Origin: Betaproteobacteria bacterium
GTDB taxonomy: Bacteria; Pseudomonadota; Gammaproteobacteria; Burkholderiales; SG8-39
DNA: 5,634 nucleotides
NCBI GenBank assembly: GCA_019245555.1
Contig: JAFARH010000210.1
Location: forward strand, 1 to 5,634
Direction of reading: 5' to 3'
Below, piece by piece: positions 1 through 5,634 of the stretch (positions within the stretch are counted from its first letter, which is position 1; each line of letters begins with the position of its first letter). A model generated the notes under the pieces. That model was not told where the DNA came from, ran no database searches, and worked only from the letters and a program-made list of their open reading frames with translations. The translations under genes were made by a program, and so were the position numbers.

Positions 1-4
1 TTGG

Positions 5-18
5 ACCCCGTCCGGGGC
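5..18 (-). other. Small GC-rich hairpin downstream of rpsQ
   Basis: In the transcript, GCCCC-GGAC-GGGGU can form a 5-bp stem (outer G-U) with a 4-nt loop, about 30 nt after the rpsQ stop. An alternative stem, GGAC-GGG-GUCC (3-13), uses part of the same bases, so the two exclude each other. No U-tract follows before the window ends, so an intrinsic terminator cannot be claimed. Confidence 0.3.
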
Positions 19-48
19 TAGGAAGGCCGGGATTCTACTCCTAAATCC

Positions 49-330
49 CTAAACGGCCTTCGATTTTTCCACCAGGCGCGTCACGCGCCAGGACTTCGTG
101 CGCGAGATCGGCCGGCACTCCGCGATCTCGACGAGGTCGCCCTCGCCAAACTCGCCCGACTCGACATGCGCGTGGTACTTCTTCGAGAGGGTGATGGTCT
201 TGCCCATGAGGGCATCGCGCACGCGGCGCTCGACCCGCACCACCACCGTCTTCTGCATCTTGTTGCTCGTCACCCGGCCAACCAGCTTGCGCTGGTTCTT
301 GGCGGGTGCCTGGGCGGCTTGCTCGCTCAT
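49..330 (-). CDS. rpsQ: 30S ribosomal protein S17 (uS17)
   Basis: S17 (93 residues, against 84 in E. coli) is a primary 16S rRNA-binding protein of the 30S body with an OB-fold. After a slightly long N-terminal stretch ([15 protein letters not shown]) it shows [22 protein letters not shown] (16-37), [35 protein letters not shown] and [25 protein letters not shown] is the family signature. The loop usually reading HP[IL][YV]GK is DALMGK here. The ATG overlaps the rpmC stop as ATGA and has GAAGG upstream. This is the last S10-operon gene in the standard order; the next gene is beyond the window. Confidence 0.97.
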   Translation of the reverse strand: MSEQAAQAPAKNQRKLVGRVTSNKMQKTVVVRVERRVRDALMGKTITLSKKYHAHVESGEFGEGDLVEIAECRPISRTKSWRVTRLVEKSKAV

Positions 331-518
331 CTAGAGGCCTTCTCTTTCATGATGGTGCGCACCCGGGCGATATCCCGGCGCACTTTCTTCAACTGGCTCG
401 TGTTGGCGAGCTGCTGGGTGGCGACCTGCATGCGCAAGCCGAATTGGGCGCGCAGCAGCGATTCCAGTTCCTTCTCCAGCTCGGCGGGTTGCTTCCCGCG
501 AAGTTCGCTTGGCTTCAT
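327..518 (-). CDS. rpmC: 50S ribosomal protein L29 (uL29)
   Basis: L29 (63 residues, normal) is a small two-helix protein next to L23 at the tunnel exit. The sequence [20 protein letters not shown] opens the first helix. [20 protein letters not shown] and [16 protein letters not shown] match the family's second half. The ATG abuts the rplP TAA, and GGGAGG lies 4 nt upstream of it inside the rplP stop region. The TGA stop overlaps the rpsQ ATG (ATGA), so rplP, rpmC and rpsQ are probably translated as a coupled set. Confidence 0.97.
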   Translation of the reverse strand: MKPSELRGKQPAELEKELESLLRAQFGLRMQVATQQLANTSQLKKVRRDIARVRTIMKEKASR

Positions 519-935
519 TTAGCCTCCCAGCATCCGCTGCACGACGATGGTGCGGAACGGCAGCTTGGCAGAAGCAAGCGCGAAGGCTTCCTTCGCCAAA
601 TCCTGGGTCACGCCGTCCATCTCGAAAATGATCTTGCCCGGCTGGATCTCGCACACGAAGTATTCCGGGTTGCCCTTGCCGTTGCCCATGCGGACTTCGG
701 CGGGCTTCTGCGAGACGGGCTTATCCGGAAACACGCGGATCCAGATACGGCCGCCGCGCTTGATGTGGCGCGACATGGCACGGCGTCCGGCCTCGAGCTG
801 GCGCGCCGTGAGGCGGCCACGCGTCGTGGCTTTCAGGCCGAATTCGCCGAAGGACACCTTGGCACCGCGCGTGGCGACGCCGGTGTTGCGGCCCTTCTGC
901 TGTTTTCTGTATTTCGTACGTGCGGGTTGCAGCAT
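519..935 (-). CDS. rplP: 50S ribosomal protein L16 (uL16)
   Basis: L16 (138 residues, family length about 136-138) is a late-assembling 50S protein near the A-site tRNA and the peptidyl transferase centre. It begins [17 protein letters not shown] and contains [21 protein letters not shown] (32-52), [16 protein letters not shown] (63-78) and [14 protein letters not shown] (81-94). Arg82 aligns with Arg81 of E. coli L16, which the oxygenase RoxA (YcfD) hydroxylates. KLPFRT near the C-terminus is also typical. The start lies 2 nt after the rpsC TAG and is preceded by AAGGAA within the end of rpsC. Its TAA stop abuts the rpmC ATG. Confidence 0.98.
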   Translation of the reverse strand: MLQPARTKYRKQQKGRNTGVATRGAKVSFGEFGLKATTRGRLTARQLEAGRRAMSRHIKRGGRIWIRVFPDKPVSQKPAEVRMGNGKGNPEYFVCEIQPGKIIFEMDGVTQDLAKEAFALASAKLPFRTIVVQRMLGG

Positions 936-937
936 GA

Positions 938-1804
938 CTATTCCTTCTTGTCTCCGCCTTCAGGCTTCTCCAGCTTCTTCGTCTTCTTGACGGTGGTCTT
1001 CGGCGCAGCGCCGTCCTTCTTGGGTGCGGCAGCACGCGGACGCGCAGGTCCGCCGCGCTTCGCACCGGCACGCGGCGCGGGTTTCTTCGCGCGTTTCGGC
1101 TCAGTCGGGGCCTCGGGTTGCGCGACCGGCGTCGCTGCTCCCGGTGCGGCAACCGTCGAGGCGGCATCGCCCTTCGGGGCGACCTCACCTTTGTAGACCC
1201 AGACCTTGATGCCGATCACGCCATAGGAGGTCTTCGCTTCGCCAAGACCGTAGTCGATGTCGGCACGCAGGGTATGCAACGGTACGCGGCCCTCGCGGTA
1301 CCACTCGGTGCGCGCGATCTCGATGCCGTTCAGGCGACCCGCGCTCATGATCTTGATGCCTTGTGCGCCGAGACGCATGGCGTTCTGCATGGCGCGCTTC
1401 ATCGCGCGGCGGAACATGATGCGCTTTTCAAGCTGCTGGGCAATCGAGTCGGCGATGAGCTGCGCGTCGATCTCGGGCTTGCGGATCTCCTCGATGTTCA
1501 CGTGCACCTGCTGCACACCCATGATACGGCGCAGCTCGGCCTTGAGCGCCTCGATCTCCTCGCCCTTCTTGCCGATCACAACGCCGGGCCGGGCGGAGAA
1601 GATGGTGATGCGCGCATCCTTGGCCGGACGCTCGATCAGCACGCGCCCGACGGAGGCATGCGAAAGCTTGCGCTTCAGGAAGTCGCGGACCTTGATGTCT
1701 TCGGCCAGCATCGGCGCGAAGTTCTTGGTGTTCGCATACCAGCGCGAACTCCAGTTCTTGTTGACCGCGAGACGAAAGCCTACCGGGTTGATCTTCTGGC
1801 CCAT
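938..1804 (-). CDS. rpsC: 30S ribosomal protein S3 (uS3) with long basic Ala/Pro/Lys tail
   Basis: S3 lies on the 30S head at the mRNA entry tunnel and takes part in its helicase activity with S4 and S5. The product is 288 residues, against 233 in E. coli. The core is complete: [14 protein letters not shown] at the N-terminus, the KH-domain motif [10 protein letters not shown] (75-84, GxxG at 78-81), then the C-terminal domain with [19 protein letters not shown] (132-150) and [20 protein letters not shown] (167-186). After VWVYKGE (207) an 81-residue low-complexity tail begins (DNA 941-1183). It has about 15 Lys and 5 Arg against 8 acidic residues, rich in Ala and Pro, ending GGDKKE. S3 C-termini are known to vary, but this one is long. 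The start shares its A with the rplV stop; only a weak GGTGA precedes it. Confidence 0.97.
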   Translation of the reverse strand: MGQKINPVGFRLAVNKNWSSRWYANTKNFAPMLAEDIKVRDFLKRKLSHASVGRVLIERPAKDARITIFSARPGVVIGKKGEEIEALKAELRRIMGVQQVHVNIEEIRKPEIDAQLIADSIAQQLEKRIMFRRAMKRAMQNAMRLGAQGIKIMSAGRLNGIEIARTEWYREGRVPLHTLRADIDYGLGEAKTSYGVIGIKVWVYKGEVAPKGDAASTVAAPGAATPVAQPEAPTEPKRAKKPAPRAGAKRGGPARPRAAAPKKDGAAPKTTVKKTKKLEKPEGGDKKE

Positions 1805-2133
1805 CAGTCACCCACCGTAATAAAGATGTGGCACGTATGTTTCAGCACGCGGTTGCCGCGCCCCTTGGCGCGCGCCGCAAAGCGCTTGAGGAACATGCCG
1901 CGCTCGACGTAAATCGTCTTCACCTTGAGCGTGTCGATGTCGGCGCCGTCGTTGTGCTCGGCGTTGGCGATCGCGGACTCGAGGAGCTTCCTGACAATGC
2001 CGGCGCCCTTCTTCGGCGTGTAGGCGAGGATGTTCATCGCCTGGTCGACGGGCTTGCCGCGGATGAGGTCGGCGACGAGCCGGCCCTTCTGGGCCGACAT
2101 GCGCGCGCCGCGGAGACTCGCTTTGGTTTCCAT
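1804..2133 (-). CDS. rplV: 50S ribosomal protein L22 (uL22)
   Basis: L22 (109 residues, normal) binds 23S rRNA and sends a long beta-hairpin into the exit tunnel, where with L4 it forms the constriction affected by macrolide-resistance mutations. Visible landmarks are the N-terminal [21 protein letters not shown] region, [17 protein letters not shown] (53-69) and the hairpin around residues 76-100 ([20 protein letters not shown]), with the hairpin tip intact. The ATG directly abuts the rpsS TAA (TAAATG). A usable AGGAAAG lies at the end of rpsS. The TGA stop shares one base with the rpsC ATG (TGATG), which suggests termination-reinitiation coupling. Confidence 0.98.
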   Translation of the reverse strand: METKASLRGARMSAQKGRLVADLIRGKPVDQAMNILAYTPKKGAGIVRKLLESAIANAEHNDGADIDTLKVKTIYVERGMFLKRFAARAKGRGNRVLKHTCHIFITVGD

Positions 2134-2526
2134 TTATTTCTTTCCTGCCGGTGCAGCCGGTGCGGCTGCCGGCGCTGCAGCCGCAGGCGCGCCTGCCGCG
2201 GGGGCCGCTGCTCCGGGCGCTCCTGGCGGTCCGCGACGACCGTCGACCGCGTCCTCGGTGCGCTTGCCGACGGCCGAGTGGCTCTTGAAGATTCGCGTCA
2301 GCGCGAATTCGCCGAGCTTGTGTCCGACCATGTTCTCGGTGATGTACACCGGCACATGCTGCTTGCCGTTATGCACGGCGATCGTCAGTCCGATGAAATC
2401 GGGGACGATCGTCGAGCGGCGCGACCAGGTCTTGATCGGCCGCTTGTCATTCGCGCCACGCGCCTTGTCGACCTTCGCCATCAGGTGATGGTCGACGAAA
2501 GGGCCCTTTTTGACTGAACGTGCCAT
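2134..2526 (-). CDS. rpsS: 30S ribosomal protein S19 (uS19) with Gly/Ala/Pro C-terminal tail
   Basis: S19 is a 30S head protein that forms a complex with S13 and contacts the 50S subunit through intersubunit bridges. The start [20 protein letters not shown] is canonical. [18 protein letters not shown] (29-46), [20 protein letters not shown] (51-70) and [10 protein letters not shown] (71-80) complete the family core, which normally ends near residue 90. This protein runs to 130. After about residue 90 it goes through EDAVDGRR into 30 consecutive residues (99-128) composed only of Gly, Ala and Pro (17 Ala, 8 Pro, 5 Gly), then ends KK. The frame is intact and the TAA stop abuts the rplV ATG, so the tail is not read-through of a lost stop into rplV. 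Tail function is unknown. An upstream in-frame ATG inside rplB is rejected as the start. Confidence 0.96.
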   Translation of the reverse strand: MARSVKKGPFVDHHLMAKVDKARGANDKRPIKTWSRRSTIVPDFIGLTIAVHNGKQHVPVYITENMVGHKLGEFALTRIFKSHSAVGKRTEDAVDGRRGPPGAPGAAAPAAGAPAAAAPAAAPAAPAGKK

Positions 2527-2536
2527 GGTTATTTGA

Positions 2537-2542
2537 CCCCTT
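2537..2542 (-). promoter_or_regulatory. Ribosome binding site of rpsS (decides its start)
   Basis: AAGGGG in the transcript overlaps the rplB TAA stop and lies 10 nt before the ATG at 2526-2524. It supports the [10 protein letters not shown] start over an in-frame upstream ATG at 2625, which would add 33 residues encoded inside rplB that are unlike any S19 N-terminus. The same TAAGGGG arrangement occurs at the rplC/rplD junction. Confidence 0.7.
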
Positions 2543-3368
2543 ATTTCACTCGCCGGTCGCGGACGATCATCACTTGCGTGCGCTTGTTCTTCCGCGTCTT
2601 GAAGCCTTTGCTCTGCACGCCCCACGGCGACACCGGGGGCTGAGCAGCCGCCGTGCGGCCTTCACCGCCGCCGTGCGGGTGATCGATCGGATTCATCGCC
2701 ACGCCACGCACCGTCGGACGCACGCCGCGCCAGCGGACGCGACCGGCTTTGCCGATCGATTCGAGGTTGTGCTCGGAGTTGCCGACTTCGCCGATGGTCG
2801 CGCGGCAGTCGATATGCACCTTGCGGATCTCGCCCGAGCGAAGGCGCAGCTGAACGTAAGAACCTTCACGCGCGAGCACCTGGACATGCGCACCGGCAGA
2901 GCGAGCGAGCTGCGCGCCTTTACCAGGCTGCATCTCGACGCAATGCACCTCGGTGCCAATCGGGATGCTACGCAGGGGCAGCGAGTTGCCCGGCTTGATC
3001 GGCGCCTCGGCTCCAGACATGAGCTCCGTGCCAACGGCGACGCCTTTAGCCGCGAGAACGTAGCGGCGCTCGCCGTCCTTGTACACGAGGAGCGCGATGT
3101 GCGCGCTGCGATTCGGATCGTGTTCGAGGCGCTCGACCTTGGCCGGGATGGCGTCCTTGTCGCGGCGCCAATCGATGATGCGCAGGTGGTGCTTGTGGCC
3201 GCCGCCCTGGTGGCGCACCGTAATGCGGCCGTGGTTGTTGCGGCCGCTGCCCCGCTTCTGCGGCTCGGTCAGGGGGAAATACGGCTGGCCCTTGTGCAGC
3301 TCGGGTGTGACGACCTTCACCAGCGCGCGGCGGCCTGGCGAGGTGGGCTTAACTTTGACTAATGGCAT
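2541..3368 (-). CDS. rplB: 50S ribosomal protein L2 (uL2)
   Basis: L2 (275 residues, normal length) binds 23S rRNA, helps join the subunits and is needed for peptidyl transferase activity. It shows the family N-terminus [20 protein letters not shown], the [18 protein letters not shown] segment (42-59) of the RNA-binding domain, and the C-terminal signature [14 protein letters not shown] (225-238). His230 in that signature aligns with the functionally important His229 of E. coli. The C-terminal [11 protein letters not shown] is also standard. The ATG is 16 nt after the rplW stop. No purine-rich Shine-Dalgarno is seen at normal spacing, yet the protein alignment leaves little doubt about this start. 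The stop is followed 14 nt later by rpsS. Confidence 0.98.
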   Translation of the reverse strand: MPLVKVKPTSPGRRALVKVVTPELHKGQPYFPLTEPQKRGSGRNNHGRITVRHQGGGHKHHLRIIDWRRDKDAIPAKVERLEHDPNRSAHIALLVYKDGERRYVLAAKGVAVGTELMSGAEAPIKPGNSLPLRSIPIGTEVHCVEMQPGKGAQLARSAGAHVQVLAREGSYVQLRLRSGEIRKVHIDCRATIGEVGNSEHNLESIGKAGRVRWRGVRPTVRGVAMNPIDHPHGGGEGRTAAAQPPVSPWGVQSKGFKTRKNKRTQVMIVRDRRVK

Positions 3369-3384
3369 GGCGAGGCGTCTAACC

Positions 3385-3699
3385 CTATTCCGTTGCCGCG
3401 AAGTTGATTTCCTGGCCCTCGGCGAGACGCACGTAGGCCTTTTTCCAGTTGCGCCGGCGGCCGATGGTGCGGCCGAAGCGGCGGTCCTTGCCGTGCACGT
3501 TGAGCACGGTGACGTTCTCGACCTTGGTCTTGAACATCAGCTCGATCGCCGCCTTGATCTCCGGCTTCGTCGCGTGGTCGGCAACGCGAAACACGTACTG
3601 CCGGTTCCTGTCCGCGACGAAGGTGCTCTTCTCCGAGACGACCGGCGCGAGCACGACGTTCATCAGCTGGTCGAGGTTATATTTCTTGGCCGCGGTCAT
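3385..3699 (-). CDS. rplW: 50S ribosomal protein L23 (uL23)
   Basis: L23 (104 residues, normal for the family) sits beside the polypeptide exit tunnel and is the docking site for trigger factor and the signal recognition particle. The motif LAPVVSEKS (17-25) contains Glu23, which aligns with the conserved trigger-factor-contact Glu18 of E. coli. [20 protein letters not shown] (41-60) and [20 protein letters not shown] follow. The C-terminus EINFAATE resembles betaproteobacterial L23. The ATG overlaps the rplD stop as ATGA and is preceded by a strong GAGGAG about 8 nt upstream, inside the rplD coding sequence, so translation is probably coupled. An internal Met at 13 is a less likely start because the preceding residues fit the usual N-terminus. 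Confidence 0.97.
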   Translation of the reverse strand: MTAAKKYNLDQLMNVVLAPVVSEKSTFVADRNRQYVFRVADHATKPEIKAAIELMFKTKVENVTVLNVHGKDRRFGRTIGRRRNWKKAYVRLAEGQEINFAATE

Positions 3700-4304
3700 T
3701 TGAGCATCTCCTCGAGCTTCGCCATCGCGGCCTTGGTCAGCAGCACATTCTTCGAGCGCACCAGGTCGACCGGGTTGGCGTGCTGCACCGGGAGCACCAC
3801 GACGTTGGTGAGGTTGCGCGACGAGAGGCGCAGCTTGTCGTCCACCTGGTCGGTAATAACCAAGACCTCGTCGAAGCCAAGATCCTTCACCTTCTTGGCG
3901 AGGAGCTTGGTCTTGGGTGCATCGACCGTGAACTGATCAACGACACGCAGCCGGTCCTCGCGCGCGAGCTGCGAGAGGATGGAGCACAGACCGGCGCGGT
4001 ACATCTTGCGGTTCACCTTGTGCGTGAAGTTCTCGTCCGGCGAATTGGGGAAGATCTTGCCGCCGCCGCGCCACAACGGGCTAGACGTCATACCGGCGCG
4101 AGCACGGCCCGTGCCCTTCTGCCGCCACGGCTTCTTCGTCGAGTGGTTGACGGCACCGCGATCCTTCTGTGCGCGCGATCCGATGCGGGCGTTCGCCTGA
4201 TAGGCGACCACGACCTGGTGCACGAGTGCTTCGTTGAATTCGCGGCCGAAGATGTCGTCGGTTGCTTTGACGGTGCCGGAGTTGCCAGCCATCTTGAGTT
4301 CCAT
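3696..4304 (-). CDS. rplD: 50S ribosomal protein L4 (uL4)
   Basis: L4 (202 residues, normal length) is a 23S rRNA-binding assembly protein whose long loop lines the nascent peptide exit tunnel. The loop is well preserved: [18 protein letters not shown] at about residues 54-71 and [16 protein letters not shown] at 74-89. [20 protein letters not shown] (21-40) and [20 protein letters not shown] (111-130) are also typical, with a betaproteobacterial flavour. In E. coli, L4 represses its own operon through the S10 leader; no room for that leader exists directly upstream of rpsJ here. The start lies 9 nt after the rplC stop, with AAGGGG (4310-4315) overlapping that stop and a 5-nt spacer. The TGA stop overlaps the rplW ATG by 4 nt (ATGA). 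Confidence 0.98.
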   Translation of the reverse strand: MELKMAGNSGTVKATDDIFGREFNEALVHQVVVAYQANARIGSRAQKDRGAVNHSTKKPWRQKGTGRARAGMTSSPLWRGGGKIFPNSPDENFTHKVNRKMYRAGLCSILSQLAREDRLRVVDQFTVDAPKTKLLAKKVKDLGFDEVLVITDQVDDKLRLSSRNLTNVVVLPVQHANPVDLVRSKNVLLTKAAMAKLEEMLK

Positions 4305-4313
4305 GGCAGCCCC

Positions 4314-5069
4314 TTATTTCTTCGGCTGCGCTGCCGGCTTGGCCGCAGGCTTCGCGGCTTCCGGTTTGGCAGCGGGTTTGGCTTCGGCCTTGGCCGCAGC
4401 CGGCTTCGCCTGCTGCACTGGCGCCTTGTACGGCTTCACGGCCGGACATACCAGCACATCGCGCCCGGCCGACCCGGGAACGGATCCCTTGATGAGCAGG
4501 AGCTGACGCGCGGTGTCTATGCGCACGACGATGAGGTTCTGGATGGTGCGGCGCTTGTCGCCGAGATGGCCGGGCATGCGCTTGCCGCGGAAGACGTGCG
4601 CCGGGCTCTGGTTCTGGCCGGTCGAGCCGGGAACCCGGTGCGAAATGGAGTTGCCATGGGACGCGTTCTGTCCGCCGAAGTGGTAGCGCTTGATGACGCC
4701 GGCGAAGCCCTTGCCGATGGTGACGCCCTGCACGTCGACGCGCTGGCCGACCTTGAAGATCGTGCCGACGTCGAGCTTCGCGCCCGGCTTGAGATTCGCG
4801 AGGTCTTCGGGCTTCGCGCGGAACTCGCGCAGCGTCCGGCCCGCCTCGACCGCTGCCTTGGCGAGATGACCGGCGAGCGGCTTCGCCACGCGCGAAGCCC
4901 GGCGCTTGCCGAAGGTGACCTGCACGGCGGCATAGCCATCCTTCTCGGCAGTCTTGATTTGCGTTACGCGGTTGTCGGACACGTCGAGCACCGTGACCGG
5001 CAGCGTGTTGCCGTCGTCGGTGAAGATGCGTGTCATGCCGACCTTGCGGCCGACCAATCCGATGCTCAT
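4314..5069 (-). CDS. rplC: 50S ribosomal protein L3 (uL3) with AKP-rich C-terminal tail
   Basis: L3 binds 23S rRNA early in 50S assembly and reaches towards the peptidyl transferase centre. The product is 251 residues against about 209-216 usually. The core (1 to about 215) is complete: [20 protein letters not shown] at the N-terminus, [16 protein letters not shown] at 119-134, then [19 protein letters not shown]. In GQNQ (151-154) the last Gln (154) aligns with E. coli Gln150, the residue methylated by PrmB. From about residue 216 (DNA 4317-4424) the protein continues into a tail of Ala, Pro and Lys with five AKP units, ending QPKK. The tail is in the same frame without interruption and resembles the PAAKP repeats of histone-H1-like proteins. 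Its function is unknown. The start is fixed by a strong ribosome binding site and an in-frame upstream stop. Confidence 0.97.
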   Translation of the reverse strand: MSIGLVGRKVGMTRIFTDDGNTLPVTVLDVSDNRVTQIKTAEKDGYAAVQVTFGKRRASRVAKPLAGHLAKAAVEAGRTLREFRAKPEDLANLKPGAKLDVGTIFKVGQRVDVQGVTIGKGFAGVIKRYHFGGQNASHGNSISHRVPGSTGQNQSPAHVFRGKRMPGHLGDKRRTIQNLIVVRIDTARQLLLIKGSVPGSAGRDVLVCPAVKPYKAPVQQAKPAAAKAEAKPAAKPEAAKPAAKPAAQPKK

Positions 5070-5070
5070 A

Positions 5071-5078
5071 CCTTCCTC
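5071..5078 (-). promoter_or_regulatory. Ribosome binding site of rplC
   Basis: The transcript reads GAGGAAGG ending 1 nt before the rplC ATG, so the GAGGA core sits 4 nt from the start. It is one of the best Shine-Dalgarno matches in the window. An in-frame TAA lies about 18 nt upstream of the ATG, so no longer rplC start is possible. Because the gap before rplC is 78 nt, this gene probably relies on its own initiation site rather than on coupling to rpsJ. Confidence 0.75.
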
Positions 5079-5086
5079 TTCTATTT

Positions 5087-5113
5087 AGTCCCTGCTTTCG
5101 CGGGGATGCCGGC
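5087..5113. repeat. Copy resembling dispersed extragenic palindromic repeats
   Basis: On the + strand, 5090-5105 reads CCCTGCTTTCGCGGGG, a 6-bp stem (one G-T pair) around a TTTC loop, followed by GATGCCGGC-type flank. This closely resembles a palindromic repeat common between genes in many Beta- and Gammaproteobacteria, whose translation gives the familiar 'PAFAGM' string; that string is readable here on the + strand. In the transcript, the same element would form CCCCGC-GAAA-GCAGGG, a stem with one C-A mismatch and a GNRA-type loop. Identification as a member of a repeat family is from memory. Other copies in the genome would be needed for proof. Confidence 0.6.
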
Positions 5114-5127
5114 TGCAATTGGCCGGC
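5108..5127. repeat. Inverted repeat (GCCGGC stem) in the rpsJ-rplC gap
   Basis: Two copies of GCCGGC (5108-5113 and 5122-5127) flank an 8-nt spacer and can pair as a 6-bp GC-only stem. The spacer region includes CAATTG (5116-5121), and the right arm lies within the palindrome GGCCGGCC (5121-5128). It lies next to the PAFAGM-type hairpin and shares its outer GCCGGC flank, so both may belong to one inserted element. No U-tract follows in the transcript, so it does not look like an intrinsic terminator. Confidence 0.5.
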
Positions 5128-5147
5128 CCTTCACCTAGTGATGCGGG

Positions 5148-5459
5148 CTACTGAACCTTGATTTCCACGTCGACGCCAGCCGGCAGATCCAGCTTCATAA
5201 GTGCGTCGACGGTTTTGTCGGTCGGGTCGATAATGTCCATCAGCCGCAGGTGCGTGCGAATCTCGAGCTGGTCGCGCGACGCCTTGTCGATATGCGGCGA
5301 GCGCAGCAGGTCGAAGCGCTGCTTGCGCGTGGGCAGCGGCACGGGGCCGCGGACCACCGCGCCCGTACGCTTGGCCGTATCCACGATCTCGAGCGCCGAC
5401 TGATCGATGAGCCGGTAGTCGAACGCCTTGAGGCGGATGCGGATTCTTTGGCTTTGCAT
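5148..5459 (-). CDS. rpsJ: 30S ribosomal protein S10 (uS10; NusE)
   Basis: S10 (103 residues, the usual length) is a 30S head protein. As NusE it also partners NusB in transcription antitermination. The sequence opens [19 protein letters not shown], carries the family signature [10 protein letters not shown] at about residues 35-44 and the [18 protein letters not shown] segment at 53-70 of the extended ribosome-binding loop, and ends in VEIKVQ. The ATG is supported by an AAGGGA element (5462-5467) that overlaps the tuf stop codon, with a short spacer. It is the first S10-operon gene, 6 nt after tuf, and is followed by an unusually long 78-nt gap before rplC. Nothing in the protein is unusual. 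Confidence 0.98.
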   Translation of the reverse strand: MQSQRIRIRLKAFDYRLIDQSALEIVDTAKRTGAVVRGPVPLPTRKQRFDLLRSPHIDKASRDQLEIRTHLRLMDIIDPTDKTVDALMKLDLPAGVDVEIKVQ

Positions 5460-5465
5460 GTTCCC

Positions 5466-5634
5466 TTACTCGATTATTTTTGCGACGACGCCGGCGCCCA
5501 CGGTTTTGCCGCCCTCGCGGATGGCGAAGCGAAGCCCCTGCTCCATCGCCACCGGCGTGATCAGCGTCACCACCATCTTTACGTTGTCCCCGGGCATCAC
5601 CATCTCCGTGCCCTTCGGCAGCTCCACCGACCCC
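5466..5634 (-). CDS. tuf: Elongation factor Tu, C-terminal fragment (partial, cut by window edge)
   Basis: This is the last 55 codons of EF-Tu, ending in a TAA stop; the start lies beyond the right edge of the window. EF-Tu is the cytoplasmic GTPase that delivers aminoacyl-tRNA to the ribosomal A site. The visible part is the end of beta-barrel domain 3. Readable stretches include [36 protein letters not shown] and the terminal VVAKIIE, all near-invariant in bacterial EF-Tu. The GTPase domain is outside the window. The reading frame is open to the edge, with one extra base before the first complete codon. The stop lies 6 nt from the rpsJ start, so tuf and the S10 genes are very probably co-transcribed. 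Bacteria often carry two tuf copies; whether this one is unique cannot be seen here. Confidence 0.97.
   Translation of the reverse strand, partial: GSVELPKGTEMVMPGDNVKMVVTLITPVAMEQGLRFAIREGGKTVGAGVVAKIIE

Noticed and set aside
306..1196. Open frame on the + strand (about 296 codons) antisense to rpmC, rplP and rpsC
   Set aside because: Shadow of well-supported genes in GC-rich DNA, with no ribosome binding site or recognisable domain.
2143..2232. S19 tail as a frameshift or lost stop
   Set aside because: The frame stays open, the tail composition is consistent, and it ends in TAA placed exactly before the rplV ATG with an rplV ribosome binding site inside it, as expected of a genuine gene end.
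2527..2625. Upstream ATG extension of S19 (33 extra residues)
   Set aside because: The extension lies wholly inside the rplB C-terminal coding region and is not S19-like. The ATG at 2526 has its own AAGGGG and gives the canonical [10 protein letters not shown] start.
5082..5120. Possible promoter in the rpsJ-rplC gap (TTGCAG and TAAATA)
   Set aside because: The -35-like match is only three of six bases and the spacing to the -10-like hexamer is about 25 nt, too long for a sigma70 promoter.
5090..5127. Intrinsic terminator between rpsJ and rplC
   Set aside because: Hairpins are present but no run of U follows in the transcript direction; the downstream bases are ACUAAAUAGAAG.
3780..5138. Long open frame on the + strand (about 452 codons) antisense to rplC and rplD
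   Set aside because: It mirrors the codon structure of two certain ribosomal genes in GC-rich DNA, resembles no known family and crosses the intergenic repeat. It is a shadow frame.
1..5634. Novel multi-gene system, mobile element or CRISPR array
   Set aside because: Every stretch beyond 78 nt is occupied by a recognised translation gene in canonical order. No transposase, spaced direct repeats or tRNA-like fold was found.

Overview
The window is one uninterrupted, minus-strand ribosomal protein cluster, so transcription runs from high to low coordinates. It starts with the 3' end of tuf (elongation factor Tu, cut by the window edge). It continues through the complete S10 operon in the classical bacterial order: rpsJ (S10), rplC (L3), rplD (L4), rplW (L23), rplB (L2), rpsS (S19), rplV (L22), rpsC (S3), rplP (L16), rpmC (L29) and rpsQ (S17). 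The last 48 bases lie downstream of rpsQ, where the next ribosomal cluster (normally beginning with rplN) would follow.

The DNA is GC-rich. Signatures in L4, L22, L23, S17 (SKKYHAH) and the EF-Tu C-terminus look most like Betaproteobacteria (Burkholderiales/Nitrosomonadales type). This placement is my recollection of family sequences, not a search. The direct tuf-rpsJ linkage fits a merged str-S10 cluster.

Packing is very tight. rplD/rplW and rpmC/rpsQ overlap as ATGA, and rplV/rpsC as TGATG. rpsS/rplV and rplP/rpmC abut as TAAATG. The other spacers are 2 to 16 nt, except the 78-nt rpsJ-rplC gap. That gap carries several inverted repeats, one resembling the dispersed palindromic repeats of proteobacterial genomes. 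Only 6 nt separate tuf and rpsJ, so an E. coli-style S10 leader cannot lie directly upstream of rpsJ. No promoter is recognisable; expression presumably comes from upstream of the window.

All core ribosomal domains look intact. Three proteins carry low-complexity C-terminal extensions: L3 (about 36 residues, AKP-rich), S19 (about 40 residues, including 30 consecutive residues made only of Gly, Ala and Pro) and S3 (about 80 residues, Ala/Pro/Lys/Arg-rich). These tails and the repeat in the rpsJ-rplC gap are the unusual points. I see no defence system, mobile element, CRISPR array, tRNA or rRNA, and no new multi-gene system. No gene-free stretch exceeds 78 nt.
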